Assembly: GCA_013416795.1 (NCBI GenBank)
Contig: RQSC01000630.1
Span: 21,196 to 85,195, forward strand
DNA: 64,000 nucleotides
Origin: Prasinococcaceae sp. CCMP 1430
Lineage: Eukaryota > Prasinodermophyta > Palmophyllophyceae > Prasinococcales > Prasinococcaceae
Direction of reading: 5' to 3'
In this document: positions 1-9,922 of the stretch, piece by piece
Numbering within the stretch: the stretch's first letter is position 1
Layout: the number at the start of each line of letters is the position of its first letter
Position numbers and translations under genes: made by a program
The notes under the pieces: generated by a model
Seen by the model: only the letters and a program-made list of their open reading frames with translations
Told to the model about the DNA's origin: nothing
The model's database searches: none

Positions 1-138
1 TCCGCCGCCGACCTAGAGCCGAGTGCCAGTGCGCACATCACAGCGGCGAAATTTGTCCACGCAGCCGGCCAGGGAGAGAAATGCTCTGTGCCTGGCGGCC
101 ACCTTCTCGGTGGTGGAGGCGACGCATGTCCCGGCGCG

Positions 139-831
139 ATGGAGACGCAGCCGCAGAGTGTGGCCGCGCGCATCTGTGCGAACATGTGCAGCGGAGGCTT
201 CGGCTATGTACTGCGGGCGATGATGGGGGCCGCCCCGCAGCTCATCAAAGCAAGGCGCAGCGCGCCGCACTGGCATGGTGGCAACGCAACTCATGACTCG
301 GAGGATCAGGGCGAGCCGTTGCCGGCCGACGCCCTTCTGTTGCTCTGCGCGATACTCGGGGGCGCATTGCTGGCGACGCTGTGCGCGTTGGTAGGCATGA
401 CAGTTGTGTCCAACAGCTCGAGAGCGGCGGCAGAGAGGACGCTGCATGCTACTAGTGTGCCACCGACTACCGAACACATCACTGTTGCCACGCACTCTCG
501 GCGCGAAGGTAGCGGCGACAACGAGGAAGATTTGATCGTCAGAGGCGGCCTCTTGCATATGCACACTGCAGTGGCGGGCACGTTTGTGCGTGTGGATGAT
601 TCGGATGCAGATTCCGAGGGCGCCCCAGCTAGCGGCACGGACATCATCAACGGTAGCGCCTACCGCTACGACTACGAGACCGTGAACGCGGAGAACACCA
701 CACTAGCAGGAGGCGAGAACGGAGGCGAGGGCGCGACCAGGTCGCAGCCCGGGCACGTTCCAAGGGGCTGCCAGTGGCAGCGCAGCGGCGTCCGGCTCGA
801 GCGCCAGCAACCGCCATCAAGCCGCGGCTGA
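139..831 (+). CDS. Hypothetical single-pass membrane protein
   Basis: An open frame with an ATG at 139 gives about 230 residues. I do not recognise a family. One clear hydrophobic segment lies at about residues 63-88 (it begins LPADALLLLCAILGG), followed by a Ser/Ala-rich stretch, an acidic region and a Gly/Arg-rich tail, as expected for a single-pass membrane protein with a disordered C-terminal side. Upstream in-frame codons exist but the first ATG is at 139. A long frame on the opposite strand overlaps it, so coding status rests only on length and the membrane segment. It lies at the window edge and could also be the last exon of a larger gene. Confidence 0.3.
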   Translation: METQPQSVAARICANMCSGGFGYVLRAMMGAAPQLIKARRSAPHWHGGNATHDSEDQGEPLPADALLLLCAILGGALLATLCALVGMTVVSNSSRAAAERTLHATSVPPTTEHITVATHSRREGSGDNEEDLIVRGGLLHMHTAVAGTFVRVDDSDADSEGAPASGTDIINGSAYRYDYETVNAENTTLAGGENGGEGATRSQPGHVPRGCQWQRSGVRLERQQPPSSRG

Positions 832-1258
832 ACGGGGTGCACACCGTGCAACTCTGTCACCGCTCATTAGCTGGCACGTGCAAGTCGGACCGTGCCTACC
901 TCAGTGTCCCCGAGTCGACGGCACTTATTGAAATGTGAATGGCATCCCCCCGTCCATCGAAAGAAGGAACCCAAACGAGATATTAATCAACCGCGCGCAC
1001 ATACACACATACGCAGGCATGAACACGCGCACCATTGCTTCATCTTCCACACGACGCCCACCAGCTCGACACGAAACGCGCCTGACTTCCAAGCATCGCA
1101 CGGGCGGCGTGCACCCCGCCTGCAGCGCACTCATTGCAAGACGCAGCGTCGTTGGGCATTGCATTTAATTCACAGAGCACCTCATTCTACGAGGCGATCC
1201 TCACGCGCCCCGTATCGCGCACAAACGAGCGCACGAGGGCAGGCGAACCGCGCGGAGC
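832..1258. other. Intergenic region
   Basis: Spacer between the first + strand frame and the 3' end of the SFT2 gene. It contains short open frames on both strands without recognisable protein features. Base composition is less GC-rich than the neighbouring genes around 930-1030. Confidence 0.4.
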
Positions 1259-2194
1259 TCAAATGTCATCGTCGCCGATGCAGCTACCAAAACAGCTCTT
1301 GAGCACTCGCTGGGCGAAGGGGATGTAGCTGCACGCGTACCACACCAGTGCCATCATCTGAAGCACCACGCAGATGATGACGAGCATGGCGTCCTGTCGG
1401 GCGGCGACGCACGCGCGAATGTGTGACGTTGGTCCCGCGCATTCGCCGAACGCGTCAGAACACCCACGCGCTCGCGAGCCCGCGCCCGCGCGCGCACACA
1501 CGCACTGACACGTGCACCCTTACGCGCCGCACCTGCACAACGAGCGCGAAGACGAGTGTGAGAATCATCGTCACGAAGTACATGAGAGTCGCCCAGATGC
1601 GCCTGGCCTTGAACATTTTCTTGATCTGTACGGCGTGCAATCACGCCGGAGCGCCCCGCCGTCAGCCCTCACGAAAGCCGCGCGGGTGCGCGCTCGCGTC
1701 CGCGCGGAGAACCGCGCATACACGCGCGCGCATGTGCGCTTGTGCGCGCGCGCTTGCACACGCGCGCGTCCACGAACGCGCATGAGCACGCGTATGTGCG
1801 AGCGCGCGCATGTGAGTCTGCCTGCGTGGGCCCCGCGCACCTGGTTGACCGGTCCCATGAGGAAGGCCGTTGAGCTGATGGACAGGATGTTGCCGAACGT
1901 GTACGTCACCGCAAAGTGCGTCGCGTCGAAATTCCACACGAACATGCTCGACATGAGCGAGCAGGCGATGCCCAGGCCCGCGCAGATGAAGAAGCCTGTC
2001 AGGCGCTGCCGCCACGTGAGCGTCATCGCCTCGTCGATCTGCTCGAGCAGCGTGGGCTCCTCCTCCTCCTGCGCGCGCGCGCGTCAGTGCGTGACAGCAA
2101 AGGCGGCTCCGCTCGAGCCGCGCCAACGTGCGCCCGCCCTCCGCACCTTGATGCCCACGGCCACCTGGGCACGCTCGAGCCAGCCACGCGCCAT
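1259..2194 (-). CDS. SFT2-family vesicle transport membrane protein (4 exons)
   Basis: Four exons join in frame: 2194-2147, 2068-1841, 1625-1533 and 1393-1259, with GT-AG junctions (all three donors GTGCGx), giving 167 residues from ATG 2194. The hallmarks of the SFT2/Got1-like family are present: RLTGFFICAGLGIACSLMS, FAVTYTFGNILSISSTAFL, GPVNQ, a KARRIWAT motif and the C-terminal WYACSYIPFAQ. Four hydrophobic helices are evident. SFT2 proteins act in retrograde endosome-to-Golgi transport and in SNARE-dependent fusion at the Golgi. The neighbouring gene upstream on the same strand is itself a SNARE. The length matches the family. A possible promoter element lies at 2458-2481. Confidence 0.85.
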
Positions 2195-2821
2195 GGCCCC
2201 CGCAGCTCGTGCAGCTCCCGCCCCTCCCCCCTCAGTGTGCGCACGCGCTCCCCGGCGCTTGCGCTTGCGCTCGCGCGGGCGCCGCGCCCGCGCAGCGGCT
2301 GCGCGTGTGGCGGCGCGCGTCCAGCTCGGACCCTCCCGCGGCCCCCGCCCCGCCCCCGCCGCGCCCTGACGTGTGGCGCGCGCACACACGCACGCACGCT
2401 TCGCGCGCGCGTGCTCGGGGGAACGCCGCCGACGTCATGTTTGTTACTGATGCACAGGAATTGATCTCCCGTGGGTATATATGACATGTTGAGTCATTAG
2501 AAATCAAAGGGGAGAGCACAGGTGCGAGTCGCGCGAGCGCGCACGGCTGGCGCGCCGCCGCCGTTGGCCGCGGTGGGCGCCTGCCCGAGCGAGAGCCGCG
2601 CGGGAGATGAGCCGCGCGCGCGCGCACGCGCGTGCACGTGCGCCTGCGCGTGTGCGCGTGTGTTTGCGTGCGTGTGCGCGCGTGCCATGTGCGTACTCGT
2701 GCGGGCGTGCATGTGGATGCGTGCGCGCGCGCGTGCACGTGTGCACACGGCCGGTGCCGAGGGGAGGGAGGTTACAGCCGCGCGAGGCCTCCCGCTCGCC
2801 GCACTGGCCAGCGCCGCGCCC
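2195..2821. other. Intergenic region with GT/GC-rich low complexity and an AT-rich island
   Basis: Spacer between the SFT2 start and the SNARE stop (both minus). The part 2600-2750 is alternating purine/pyrimidine (CG, GT) low-complexity DNA whose open frames are Cys/Val/Arg- or His/Thr-rich artefacts. The part 2440-2515 is a relatively AT-rich island and probably holds the SFT2 promoter. Confidence 0.5.
2458..2481 (-). promoter_or_regulatory. Conserved upstream element, copy A
   Basis: On the minus strand this reads TATATACCCACGGGAGATCA followed by ATTC, about 265 bp upstream of the SFT2 ATG. Near-identical sequences lie upstream of two other genes in the window (39879-39904 minus, 28632-28660 plus), always oriented toward the downstream gene. 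The function is inferred from position only. Confidence 0.4.
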
Positions 2822-3941
2822 TCATGTCACCAGGGGTATGACGATGTAGCCAACGATGGAGAGAACGACCAGCGCCACTGTGTGCGTACATGGGTGCGTG
2901 CGTGCGTGCGTGCATGCGTGTGAACGCGAGCGCGCATGCGTGAGCACGCGTGGCCCGGGTGAGCGGCGCACGTAACGCGCGAGCGACGCGCTCGCGCCCC
3001 CGCAACGCAATCCCTCGGTTGGCGGCTCGGCGATCCGGCCGCTCGCACGCGTACCCGCCCGTGTGCATGCACACGCGCGGTCACTCACGCACGCATGCTC
3101 GCGCGCGCAAACGCACGCACTCAGGCACGCACACACGCGCACACGCGCACACGCGCGCATGCACGCACCGATGATCCTCAGCTTCCACATCCTGAGGAAG
3201 AGCGTGCGCTTGACAGCCGTGGCGCGCGTGCGGTACGTCGCTGCGTCCTCGAGCATTGCCTCCGATTTGTCCTCCACGCCACGCAGGCTCTCGGCGTTGC
3301 TCATCACCTGGTCGATGTTGTTCGCCATCGTGCTCTTGACCTCCTCGATCTGCACGCTCACCTCCGCAAGGCGGCTGCTGTCGCTGTTGCTGTTGCCGGC
3401 GCCGTTGCTTTTGCCGCTGTTGCCGATGCCACCGCTGCCGCCGCCGCCCGCGTAACGCTGCAGGCAGCCCTTCAGATACAGCTTGCACTCCGCCTGGAGC
3501 GCGCCCTCCCCCGCCGCGGCCTCGACGGCGTCCGCGTCGAGTCTCTGCGCGAGCGAGCGCACGCGTCAGCCGGAGCGCGGGGCGACGCACGAAGCGCGCC
3601 ATCGCAAGGGCGCGCGCGCGCATGTGCGTGTCAAGACACGCGAGGCGTACCTGCGCTGCCCAGCCGCTGAGCTCGGCGAGCAGCCTGAGCGCCGCGCGGC
3701 GCGGGTAGTCCTGCGGCGCGAGCAGCAGGAAGACGCACGACGCGCCGGCACTGAGGTGCAGATGTCCGTGCTCCTCCCCGATGGTGACCGTGAGCTGCGT
3801 GTCGGGCTTGATCTGCCCGGAGGCGAGCACGCGAGCGACGGTCGCCTGCGCGCCCGCATCGAGCGGCGTCGGCTGCGCGGCCTGCGCGAGCACCACACCG
3901 TCGGAGAGGCGCGCGACCGCCGCCCACCGCGGGGACGACAT
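2822..3941 (-). CDS. Longin-domain SNARE, Sec22-like, with Asn in place of the zero-layer Arg
   Basis: Three exons, 3941-3651, 3544-3169 and 2877-2822, join in phase to give about 240 residues from ATG 3941. Residues 1-100 form a longin domain (AVARLSDGVVLAQ start, then HLHLSAGASCVFLLLAPQDY). A Gly/Asn/Ser linker follows, then a SNARE helix (IEEVKSTMANNIDQVM) and a C-terminal membrane anchor (IIVALVVLSIVGYIVIPLV) with only one or two residues beyond it. The start resembles Sec22; the anchor layout is typical of R-SNAREs in ER-Golgi or endosomal fusion. Oddly, the residue aligning with the ionic zero-layer Arg (in QRGE/DRGE) is Asn (codon 3298-3296). A second, upstream ATG is not needed. Confidence 0.75.
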
Positions 3942-4374
3942 ATTCGCGCACGCGCCCTGCCCCACTCACGTCCGCTTGCCACCCACCCAGCCCACACACC
4001 CGCCACGAACACACACACGCGCGGGCACACACGCAACGCACGCAAATGCAGCACGCGTGCGCGCGCGGTCTCGCCCGGCCCCCTCGTCCCAGGCTCGCAG
4101 GGACGCCCGCGGACCAGCGCGCCCCGACTCGAATTTGGCGCGCGCTGTGGCGTGGCGCGCCGCGGCGTGCGCTCGGGCGTGCGTGCGGTGCGTCCGCGCG
4201 CGCACGCGCGCGCGCCCACGCGCGCACACTCCCCCTGCCCGCACGCAAGCAACGCACGCACACACGCCCCTCTCCACCGGAACACACACACACACACACA
4301 CACTGAACACACTACGGGTGCGTGCGTGCGCGCGCGCCGCGCGTGCGCACGCCCCCCGCCGCGCCAGCCTGCGC
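3942..4374. other. Intergenic low-complexity DNA
   Basis: CA- and CG-rich spacer upstream of the SNARE gene, including a (CA)n tract at about 4282-4303, running into an assembly gap. Its long open frames are Arg/Ala/His/Thr low-complexity artefacts. Confidence 0.5.
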
Positions 4375-4874
4375 NNNNNNNNNNNNNNNNNNNNNNNNNN
4401 NNNNNNNNNNNNNNNNNNNNNNNNNNNNNNNNNNNNNNNNNNNNNNNNNNNNNNNNNNNNNNNNNNNNNNNNNNNNNNNNNNNNNNNNNNNNNNNNNNNN
4501 NNNNNNNNNNNNNNNNNNNNNNNNNNNNNNNNNNNNNNNNNNNNNNNNNNNNNNNNNNNNNNNNNNNNNNNNNNNNNNNNNNNNNNNNNNNNNNNNNNNN
4601 NNNNNNNNNNNNNNNNNNNNNNNNNNNNNNNNNNNNNNNNNNNNNNNNNNNNNNNNNNNNNNNNNNNNNNNNNNNNNNNNNNNNNNNNNNNNNNNNNNNN
4701 NNNNNNNNNNNNNNNNNNNNNNNNNNNNNNNNNNNNNNNNNNNNNNNNNNNNNNNNNNNNNNNNNNNNNNNNNNNNNNNNNNNNNNNNNNNNNNNNNNNN
4801 NNNNNNNNNNNNNNNNNNNNNNNNNNNNNNNNNNNNNNNNNNNNNNNNNNNNNNNNNNNNNNNNNNNNNNNNNN
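4375..4874. other. Assembly gap (exactly 500 N)
   Basis: Run of exactly 500 N, so the true length is probably unknown. It is bordered on the right by a (GT)n tract at 4875-4905. Parts of neighbouring genes could be hidden here. Confidence 0.99.
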
Positions 4875-4905
<31 letters not shown>

Positions 4906-4924
4906 GTGTTGTGTGTGTGTGTAA

Positions 4925-5740
4925 TCACTCGTCCCCGCCCGCCTCGAGGCGCAACACCTCGTCGAGGACGTCGCGGAAGGTGGCGTAGTCGTGGCCGCGC
5001 GCGGCCATCCACGAGTACAGCCGCCGCCGACGGCGCTCCTCCTCCTCGGGTCGCGCGCTGTGCGCGCGCGTCGACGCCCATGTGTGTGTGTGTGTGTGCG
5101 TGTGTGTGCGCACACACGCGCGAGGATGTGTGTGCGTGAGCGTGGGTACGTTCGGGCGCACGCGCGCGCGCACACACACGCACACACGCGCGCACACACA
5201 CGCGCACGAGCGCGCACGCACCGCTCTTCGGCCGTCCGCCTGCGCGCGCACACGCCTGCGTTCCACCGCCGCCGCGCGGCGGCCACCAGCTCCGCGCGCA
5301 TGCGCGCGCGCGCCCCTTCGCCGTCGCCGGGCGCCGGCGCGCCGAGCGGAGAGGCGCCGTCGCCGTCGGCGACTGCGCCCAAGCGTGGATGGATAGGTGG
5401 TAAGGCGCGCATGCGCGTGAGCATGAGCACGTGCACACGCACACACACGCATTACACACACGCGCGCGCACGCACACACACACACGCATCACACACCCGC
5501 ACACGCACGCACAAGACACCCACGCACACGCATTACACACGCGCGCGCACACACACACACGAGCACACACACACACACGCATGCACACACGCACCGTCTG
5601 CGTCTTCGTCTGCGTCGGCGTCGGCGTCGAAGGCCGTCCTGCCGCCGTCTGGGCCGTACACGCCCTCGATGGCCGCCTCGGCCAGCGCGGGGTCGCACCC
5701 CTTCCGCGCGAGCTCGCGGCGCACCCGCGAGGGCGCCCAC
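4925..5740 (-). CDS. RecX-domain protein, 5' end unresolved
   Basis: Three exons, 5740-5595, 5372-5222 and 5057-4925, join with matching phases (donors GTGCGT, acceptors CAG). The first carries WAPSRVRRELARKG followed by a DPALAEAAIEG helix. The second has the RMRAELVAAARRRW helix. The last holds RLYSWMAARGHDYATFRDVL, ending in GGDE-stop. These correspond to the repeated three-helix units of bacterial RecX, which binds and modulates RecA filaments; plants and algae carry nuclear RecX homologues presumed to work in organelles. An acidic Asp/Ala insert sits between the units. The N-terminal part is missing: an exon containing TRWLVRHERVRTEG near 5835-5885 reads like RecX but no phase-compatible junction is seen. 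Confidence 0.65.
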
Positions 5741-5921
5741 CTGGAGGAGCGGCGCCACGCACGCGCGAGCGCGCGTGTGTGCACGCGTGCATGTGCGTGT
5801 GCGTGCATGTGAGTGTGTCAGCGCATACCACACCCTCGGTACGGACGCGCTCGTGCCGCACCAACCACCGCGTCCACGCATACATAGACACACACGCGCG
5901 CGCACATACACACATCGCTCA

Positions 5922-5925
<4 letters not shown>

Positions 5926-5969
<44 letters not shown>
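5926..5969. repeat. (CA)n microsatellite
   Basis: About 22 CA units directly upstream of the first recognisable TMEM144-like exon. Both flanking genes lose their 5' ends at this tract. Confidence 0.9.
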
Positions 5970-5970
<1 letters not shown>

Positions 5971-5995
5971 GCCCCCCGGCGCACGTGCACCGCAG

Positions 5996-7393
5996 GCACG
6001 TATCCGCTCTTCATCAAAACCAAGGCCGTCCTGCGTGCGGCGCCCGCCCCGACCACCTTCCAGCTGTACAAGTCGACGTGCGTCTTCATAGCGGGATGCA
6101 TCTTCACCATCGTGCGCCTCGCGCGAGGCGTCACGCCGGCGTACTCGTTCACGCGCTGGGCGGTCGTCTCTGCGTGCTGCTGGGTGCCCAGCGGGCTGTG
6201 CACCATCTTCTCCGTCCCGCTCGTCGGTACGAACGCGCGCGCCGCGGGCGCCCGCGCTCGCGCGAGGTCGCTCCGCGCCCGTCTGCCCAACCGCGAGAGG
6301 GCGCTGTGTGTCCCCGCGCGGCTGCGCGCGGGTATGCGCGCGCGCGCCCGTGCTCACTGCAAATCCCCCCGCCCACACCCCCGCAGGCATGTCGCTGTTC
6401 AACGCGCTGTCCTCAGGCACCACTGCTGTGCTGTCCTTCCTCGCGTTCTGGCTCGTCTTCGGCGAGCGCATGCGCGTGCACTCCTGTGGCGAGGGGTGCG
6501 AATTCTACCTGGCGCCGGCGTACCTGGCGATGACTGTGCTCGGCATGTTCGGGATGGTGTTCGCCGATGGCATCGCGGCGAGACTGTTCGGGCGCGAGGG
6601 GATGCGCGCTGGCACGTGGTCGGGGCCGGACTGGGAGGGAGCACAGCCGCTCCTCGAGGCGGCGGCGGAGTGCGACAGCGACGCCGACGGCTCCGCGCAG
6701 CCGGGGAGCACCGAGTCTGGGGGCACCGAGGCCCGCGTCACCACGACGCAATGGGTGACTGGCGTGATGGTGTCCATCCTGGGCGGCGTGTTCGCCTCTC
6801 TTCAGTACGCCGTCGTCACACTCGGCAAGCGCTGGAACGAGGAGGCCGCCGGCTGCTACGGGGCCGGCGCGCCCGCGTGCCCCCCGCGCGTCTCCGAGCG
6901 CTTCGACGACACTGGGTCTTGGATGATGTCCTTCGGCGCCGGCGCGCTGGGCACGGCGGGCGTGCTGTACGCGCTGACACCGCTCCTGCAAGCGCTCGCG
7001 CGACGCTCCGCGGCCGACAAGCGAGCGCGCGGCGCCGAGGCCGATCAGGAACGGGGCGCGGAGACGGCGTGCGTGAGTGGCGGCAGGGGAGGAGGTTTGT
7101 GGTTCCCAAATGGATACCGGCTGCCAGACCTGCACTGGAGCGTCCTTCGTACGGCGGGCGTCGCCGCGGGCACGTTCTGGGTAGGCGGCAATTACCTCAA
7201 CACCATGGCGGTGAGCAGAGGGGGGCAATCCACGGTGATGGCGCTGTACGTCAGCATGCAGCTGGTGACGTCGGGCCTCTGGGGAATCCTTTACTACAGA
7301 GAAGGCGGGAGCTTCAGCTCCAAGGCAGTCTGGTCCGCGTCGGCGGTCTTCACTCTTGCGGCGGTCGTATTGCTGGGCCTTGAGAAGGCCTAG
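5996..7393 (+). CDS. TMEM144/EamA-like multipass transporter, 5' exon missing
   Basis: Two exons, 5996-6226 and 6387-7393, join in phase (donor GTCG|GTACGA, acceptor CCGCAG). The first encodes YPLFIKTKAVLRA, FQLYKS, and a WVPSGLCTIFSVPL helix. The second encodes VLSFLAFWLVFGERM, a YLAP helix and further hydrophobic helices, ending LLGLEKA-stop. The order of motifs (IKTKAVL..FQxYKS..WVPSG..FLxFWLVFGE) is that of the TMEM144/GRP-like branch of drug/metabolite transporters, often annotated as carbohydrate transporters; the substrate is unknown. The exon at 5996 begins in phase 1, so an upstream exon of perhaps 20-40 codons with the ATG is required, but none is visible before the (CA)n tract. A hydrophilic loop (about 60 residues) separates the central helices. 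Confidence 0.6.
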
Positions 7394-7642
7394 CTCTCCG
7401 TCCATCCCTCCTCAGCAGAGCACACCGCAAACGCACACAATTGAGTTCGTGAATGTCTCATCACCTCGCCGGCAGGGATGCACGCGCTCGACGGCGAAGC
7501 GCGACGGCTGCCCAACCTGCACCACACTCTCCCGTTCCTGTGCGTGTTCAATGTCGTGATGTGTAAAGAAGTCCCAACGAGGCGTCCGTGATTGAGCACT
7601 GACGCAAGTCGCGTCGCAATCGCTCGATCCACGAGCTGGCGC

Positions 7643-9922
7643 TCAGCCAGTGACAGTCTCGTCCCTCGGCATCGCGAGTTGCTCCTCGAGGTCGCGCACG
7701 CGCTCCATGAGCGCTACCTCCCTCGCCCCAAGCTTGCCGGCGAGTGCAGAAAGCTCATTCTCCTTGTCCTCCAGTGCCTGCGCGGCACTCTCGGCGGCCG
7801 TAGCATCGGCATCGGCGCTGCGGCGCAACGTAGCGAGCTGCTTGGTCAGGTTGCGCACCTGCTCCTCGAGCTCGTCCACGCGAGCACGCCAGCGCTCCAA
7901 AGCCAATTTCGTTCCTGGCTTTTCGTACGCAGCGACTTGCGGAACGTTCGCCGCAACTGACCCGCCCGCGGTCGACTCCCTCTGAGCGAGCTGCGCTTCG
8001 GCGGCGGCCAGCCTCTCGCGCGTCACCTCCAGCTCGGTGCGCGCAAGCGCGAGCTCCGCCACCGCCTCGGCGCTCGCACGCACACCTTCGTCGGCATCGG
8101 GTACGGCTGCGAGCTGCTCCTCCAGCTCGCGCACTTGGCTCGTGAGCGAGTCGGCGCGCGCTGCTGTGGCGCCCAGCTCGCTGCGCGCCGCTTCCAGAGC
8201 GTCTTCCATCTCCGCTAGGCGAGCAGTGACGGCTGATGTGTCTGCCGACTCCTCGACGGCCGCATCAGCGGCCGGGGCCGCGCTCACATCGCTGGCCTCG
8301 GCAGCAGCGACCGGAGCAACGCCCGACACGTTGGCCTCCGCCAGCATCCCCTCGAGCTCGGCCACCCTGTCCTTCCACACCTGGAGTTCGGCCGAGTTGG
8401 CAGTGAACACGCCCGGGGTGGCATCGGCCAATTTGGCCTCAAGGTCGGCGCAGCGCTGCTTCCAGTTCTCGAGCACCACCGAGTTGGCTGGGAAAGAGCC
8501 TGCGGTGTATGCTTCGAGTTGCTCCTCGAGGTCAGCACAGCGCTCCTTCCAGTCGGCGAGCACCGCGCTGTTGGCGTTGAAGCTACCGTCGGCGGGCGCG
8601 AGCTGCGCCTCGAGGTCCGACACGCGCGCACGCCACACATCTAGCACAGAGCTGTTCGCCGAGAACTTGCCGGTCAGCGCCGCGTCCAACTCGGACTCCA
8701 GGTAGGCCACGCGCTCCTGATAGGTCTGCAGCACGGTCGCATTCGGACCCGGGAGGTACGCGCTCCCGTCGGCCCCCTCGGCATCCTCGCCCGCTGGCGC
8801 CGGCACCTCTGCCGCAGCGTTCTCCAGCGCGGCCACTGCCGCACGCAGCTCAGCGACATCGGCCGTCTTGTCGAGCAGGGCGCCCTCCATCTGCTCCGCA
8901 GCGCCCTGTGCCTCGTACAGGGCAGCCTCAAGCGCCCGAGTCTGCTCCAGCAACTCTGCCTCCCGCGCCGCGCCCGGCGCGTCGGCTGTGTCTGCGGCAC
9001 CGTCATCGGCGTCCTCGCGGACTTGCGCGAGCTCTGCGGTCAGCTCAGCCGCACGCGCCTGCGCCTCCAACAAGGCCTCACTCGCTTCCTCATTGGCGCC
9101 GCCCTCCTTCGCGAGCATCTCCTCGAGCTCCCTCACGCGCGCTGCAAGCTCTTCCGAGCGCGAGTCGTCTCCCGGGGCGGCCGCGGGAGCGTTCGCCGCC
9201 TCGAGCCGCGCGTTGGTGTCCGCGAGCTGCGCGGCAAGCTCCGCCGCGCGCGCTTGCGCCTCGAGCAGCGGCTGGCCGGCCTCGTCCTCGAGCTCGCCGG
9301 CCGTCGGGGCGAGCGCGAGCTCCGACTCGAGCTCGCGCACACGCGCGACGAGCTCCGCGTTGCGCGCGGCGCTTCCCGCTGCCTCGCCAGCGCCCGCGGC
9401 TAGCTCGGCGGCCGCATCAGTGGCGGCCTGCTCGAAGCGCGCGGCGCGATCGGCCTCGGCGGCGGCGAGGGCCTCGAGCTCGGATATCTGCTGGCGAAGC
9501 GCGTCCAGCTCCCCGGCGTCCGCGGCGGGCTCCTGCGCCGGCGGGGTCTGCGCCTGCGCCGGTGGCGGCGGCGGAGGCGGAGGCGGAGCCTGCGCCGGCG
9601 GCGGCGGGTACGCGTACTGCGGGGGGACAGCCACGGGCGGGTAGCCGTACGGCGGTGGCGCGTAGTACTGCGCGGGCGGCGGCGGCGGCGGCGGCGCGTA
9701 CTGCTGTTGCTGCGCGGCCTGCACCTGCGCGAGCGTCGCCACGTCCGCCCTGATCTTGCGGAGCGCCTCAGCGAGGTCCTGCCGACGCGAGGGCGCGAAC
9801 AAGCGGCGCGACACGCGCGTCAGCGGCAGTAGACACACGCGGTCGCCCTCGGCGATCGCAACCCCCACCCTGCGCCTCGCCCATAGCGCCGCGCCGCGCC
9901 GCACCTGGTCGCCGCCCAACAT
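7643..9922 (-). CDS. Pro-rich, long coiled-coil protein with tandem 28-29-residue repeats
   Basis: One open frame of about 759 residues from ATG 9922. The N-terminal 60 residues are basic. A Gln/Pro/Tyr-rich segment follows (PPPPPP, YGYPP-type motifs, about residues 75-150), then about 600 residues of Ala/Glu/Leu-rich coiled coil. Near residues 400-560 there are five tandem units of 28-30 residues with the pattern F-x-A-N-S-x-V-L-x-x-W-K-x-R-x-x-D-L-E-x-Q-L. No family is recognised. The gene is head-to-head with IFT144, and its candidate ATG overlaps the IFT144 ATG in a CATG palindrome. An acceptor-like CGGCAG|GAC at 9779 offers an alternative in which a different first exon is used and the frame starts at DLAEALRK. 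The neighbour hints at, but does not prove, a ciliary role. Confidence 0.6.
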   Translation of the reverse strand: MLGGDQVRRGAALWARRRVGVAIAEGDRVCLLPLTRVSRRLFAPSRRQDLAEALRKIRADVATLAQVQAAQQQQYAPPPPPPPAQYYAPPPYGYPPVAVPPQYAYPPPPAQAPPPPPPPPPAQAQTPPAQEPAADAGELDALRQQISELEALAAAEADRAARFEQAATDAAAELAAGAGEAAGSAARNAELVARVRELESELALAPTAGELEDEAGQPLLEAQARAAELAAQLADTNARLEAANAPAAAPGDDSRSEELAARVRELEEMLAKEGGANEEASEALLEAQARAAELTAELAQVREDADDGAADTADAPGAAREAELLEQTRALEAALYEAQGAAEQMEGALLDKTADVAELRAAVAALENAAAEVPAPAGEDAEGADGSAYLPGPNATVLQTYQERVAYLESELDAALTGKFSANSSVLDVWRARVSDLEAQLAPADGSFNANSAVLADWKERCADLEEQLEAYTAGSFPANSVVLENWKQRCADLEAKLADATPGVFTANSAELQVWKDRVAELEGMLAEANVSGVAPVAAAEASDVSAAPAADAAVEESADTSAVTARLAEMEDALEAARSELGATAARADSLTSQVRELEEQLAAVPDADEGVRASAEAVAELALARTELEVTRERLAAAEAQLAQRESTAGGSVAANVPQVAAYEKPGTKLALERWRARVDELEEQVRNLTKQLATLRRSADADATAAESAAQALEDKENELSALAGKLGAREVALMERVRDLEEQLAMPRDETVTG

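Noticed and set aside
47-564. Minus-strand frame at the left edge
   Set aside because: Low complexity, antisense to the frame with a clear membrane segment; no domain seen.
1423-2464. Long + strand frames over the SFT2 gene
   Set aside because: Antisense to well-supported SFT2 exons; Arg/Ala/His/Thr low complexity.
3483-5139. Very long + strand frames crossing the N gap
   Set aside because: They run through 500 N and consist of Cys-Val or His-Thr runs produced by CA/GT repeats.
8868-9753. Plus-strand Ser/Ala-rich frame antisense to the coiled-coil gene
   Set aside because: A mirror of Glu/Ala/Leu codons on the other strand; no start or domain support.
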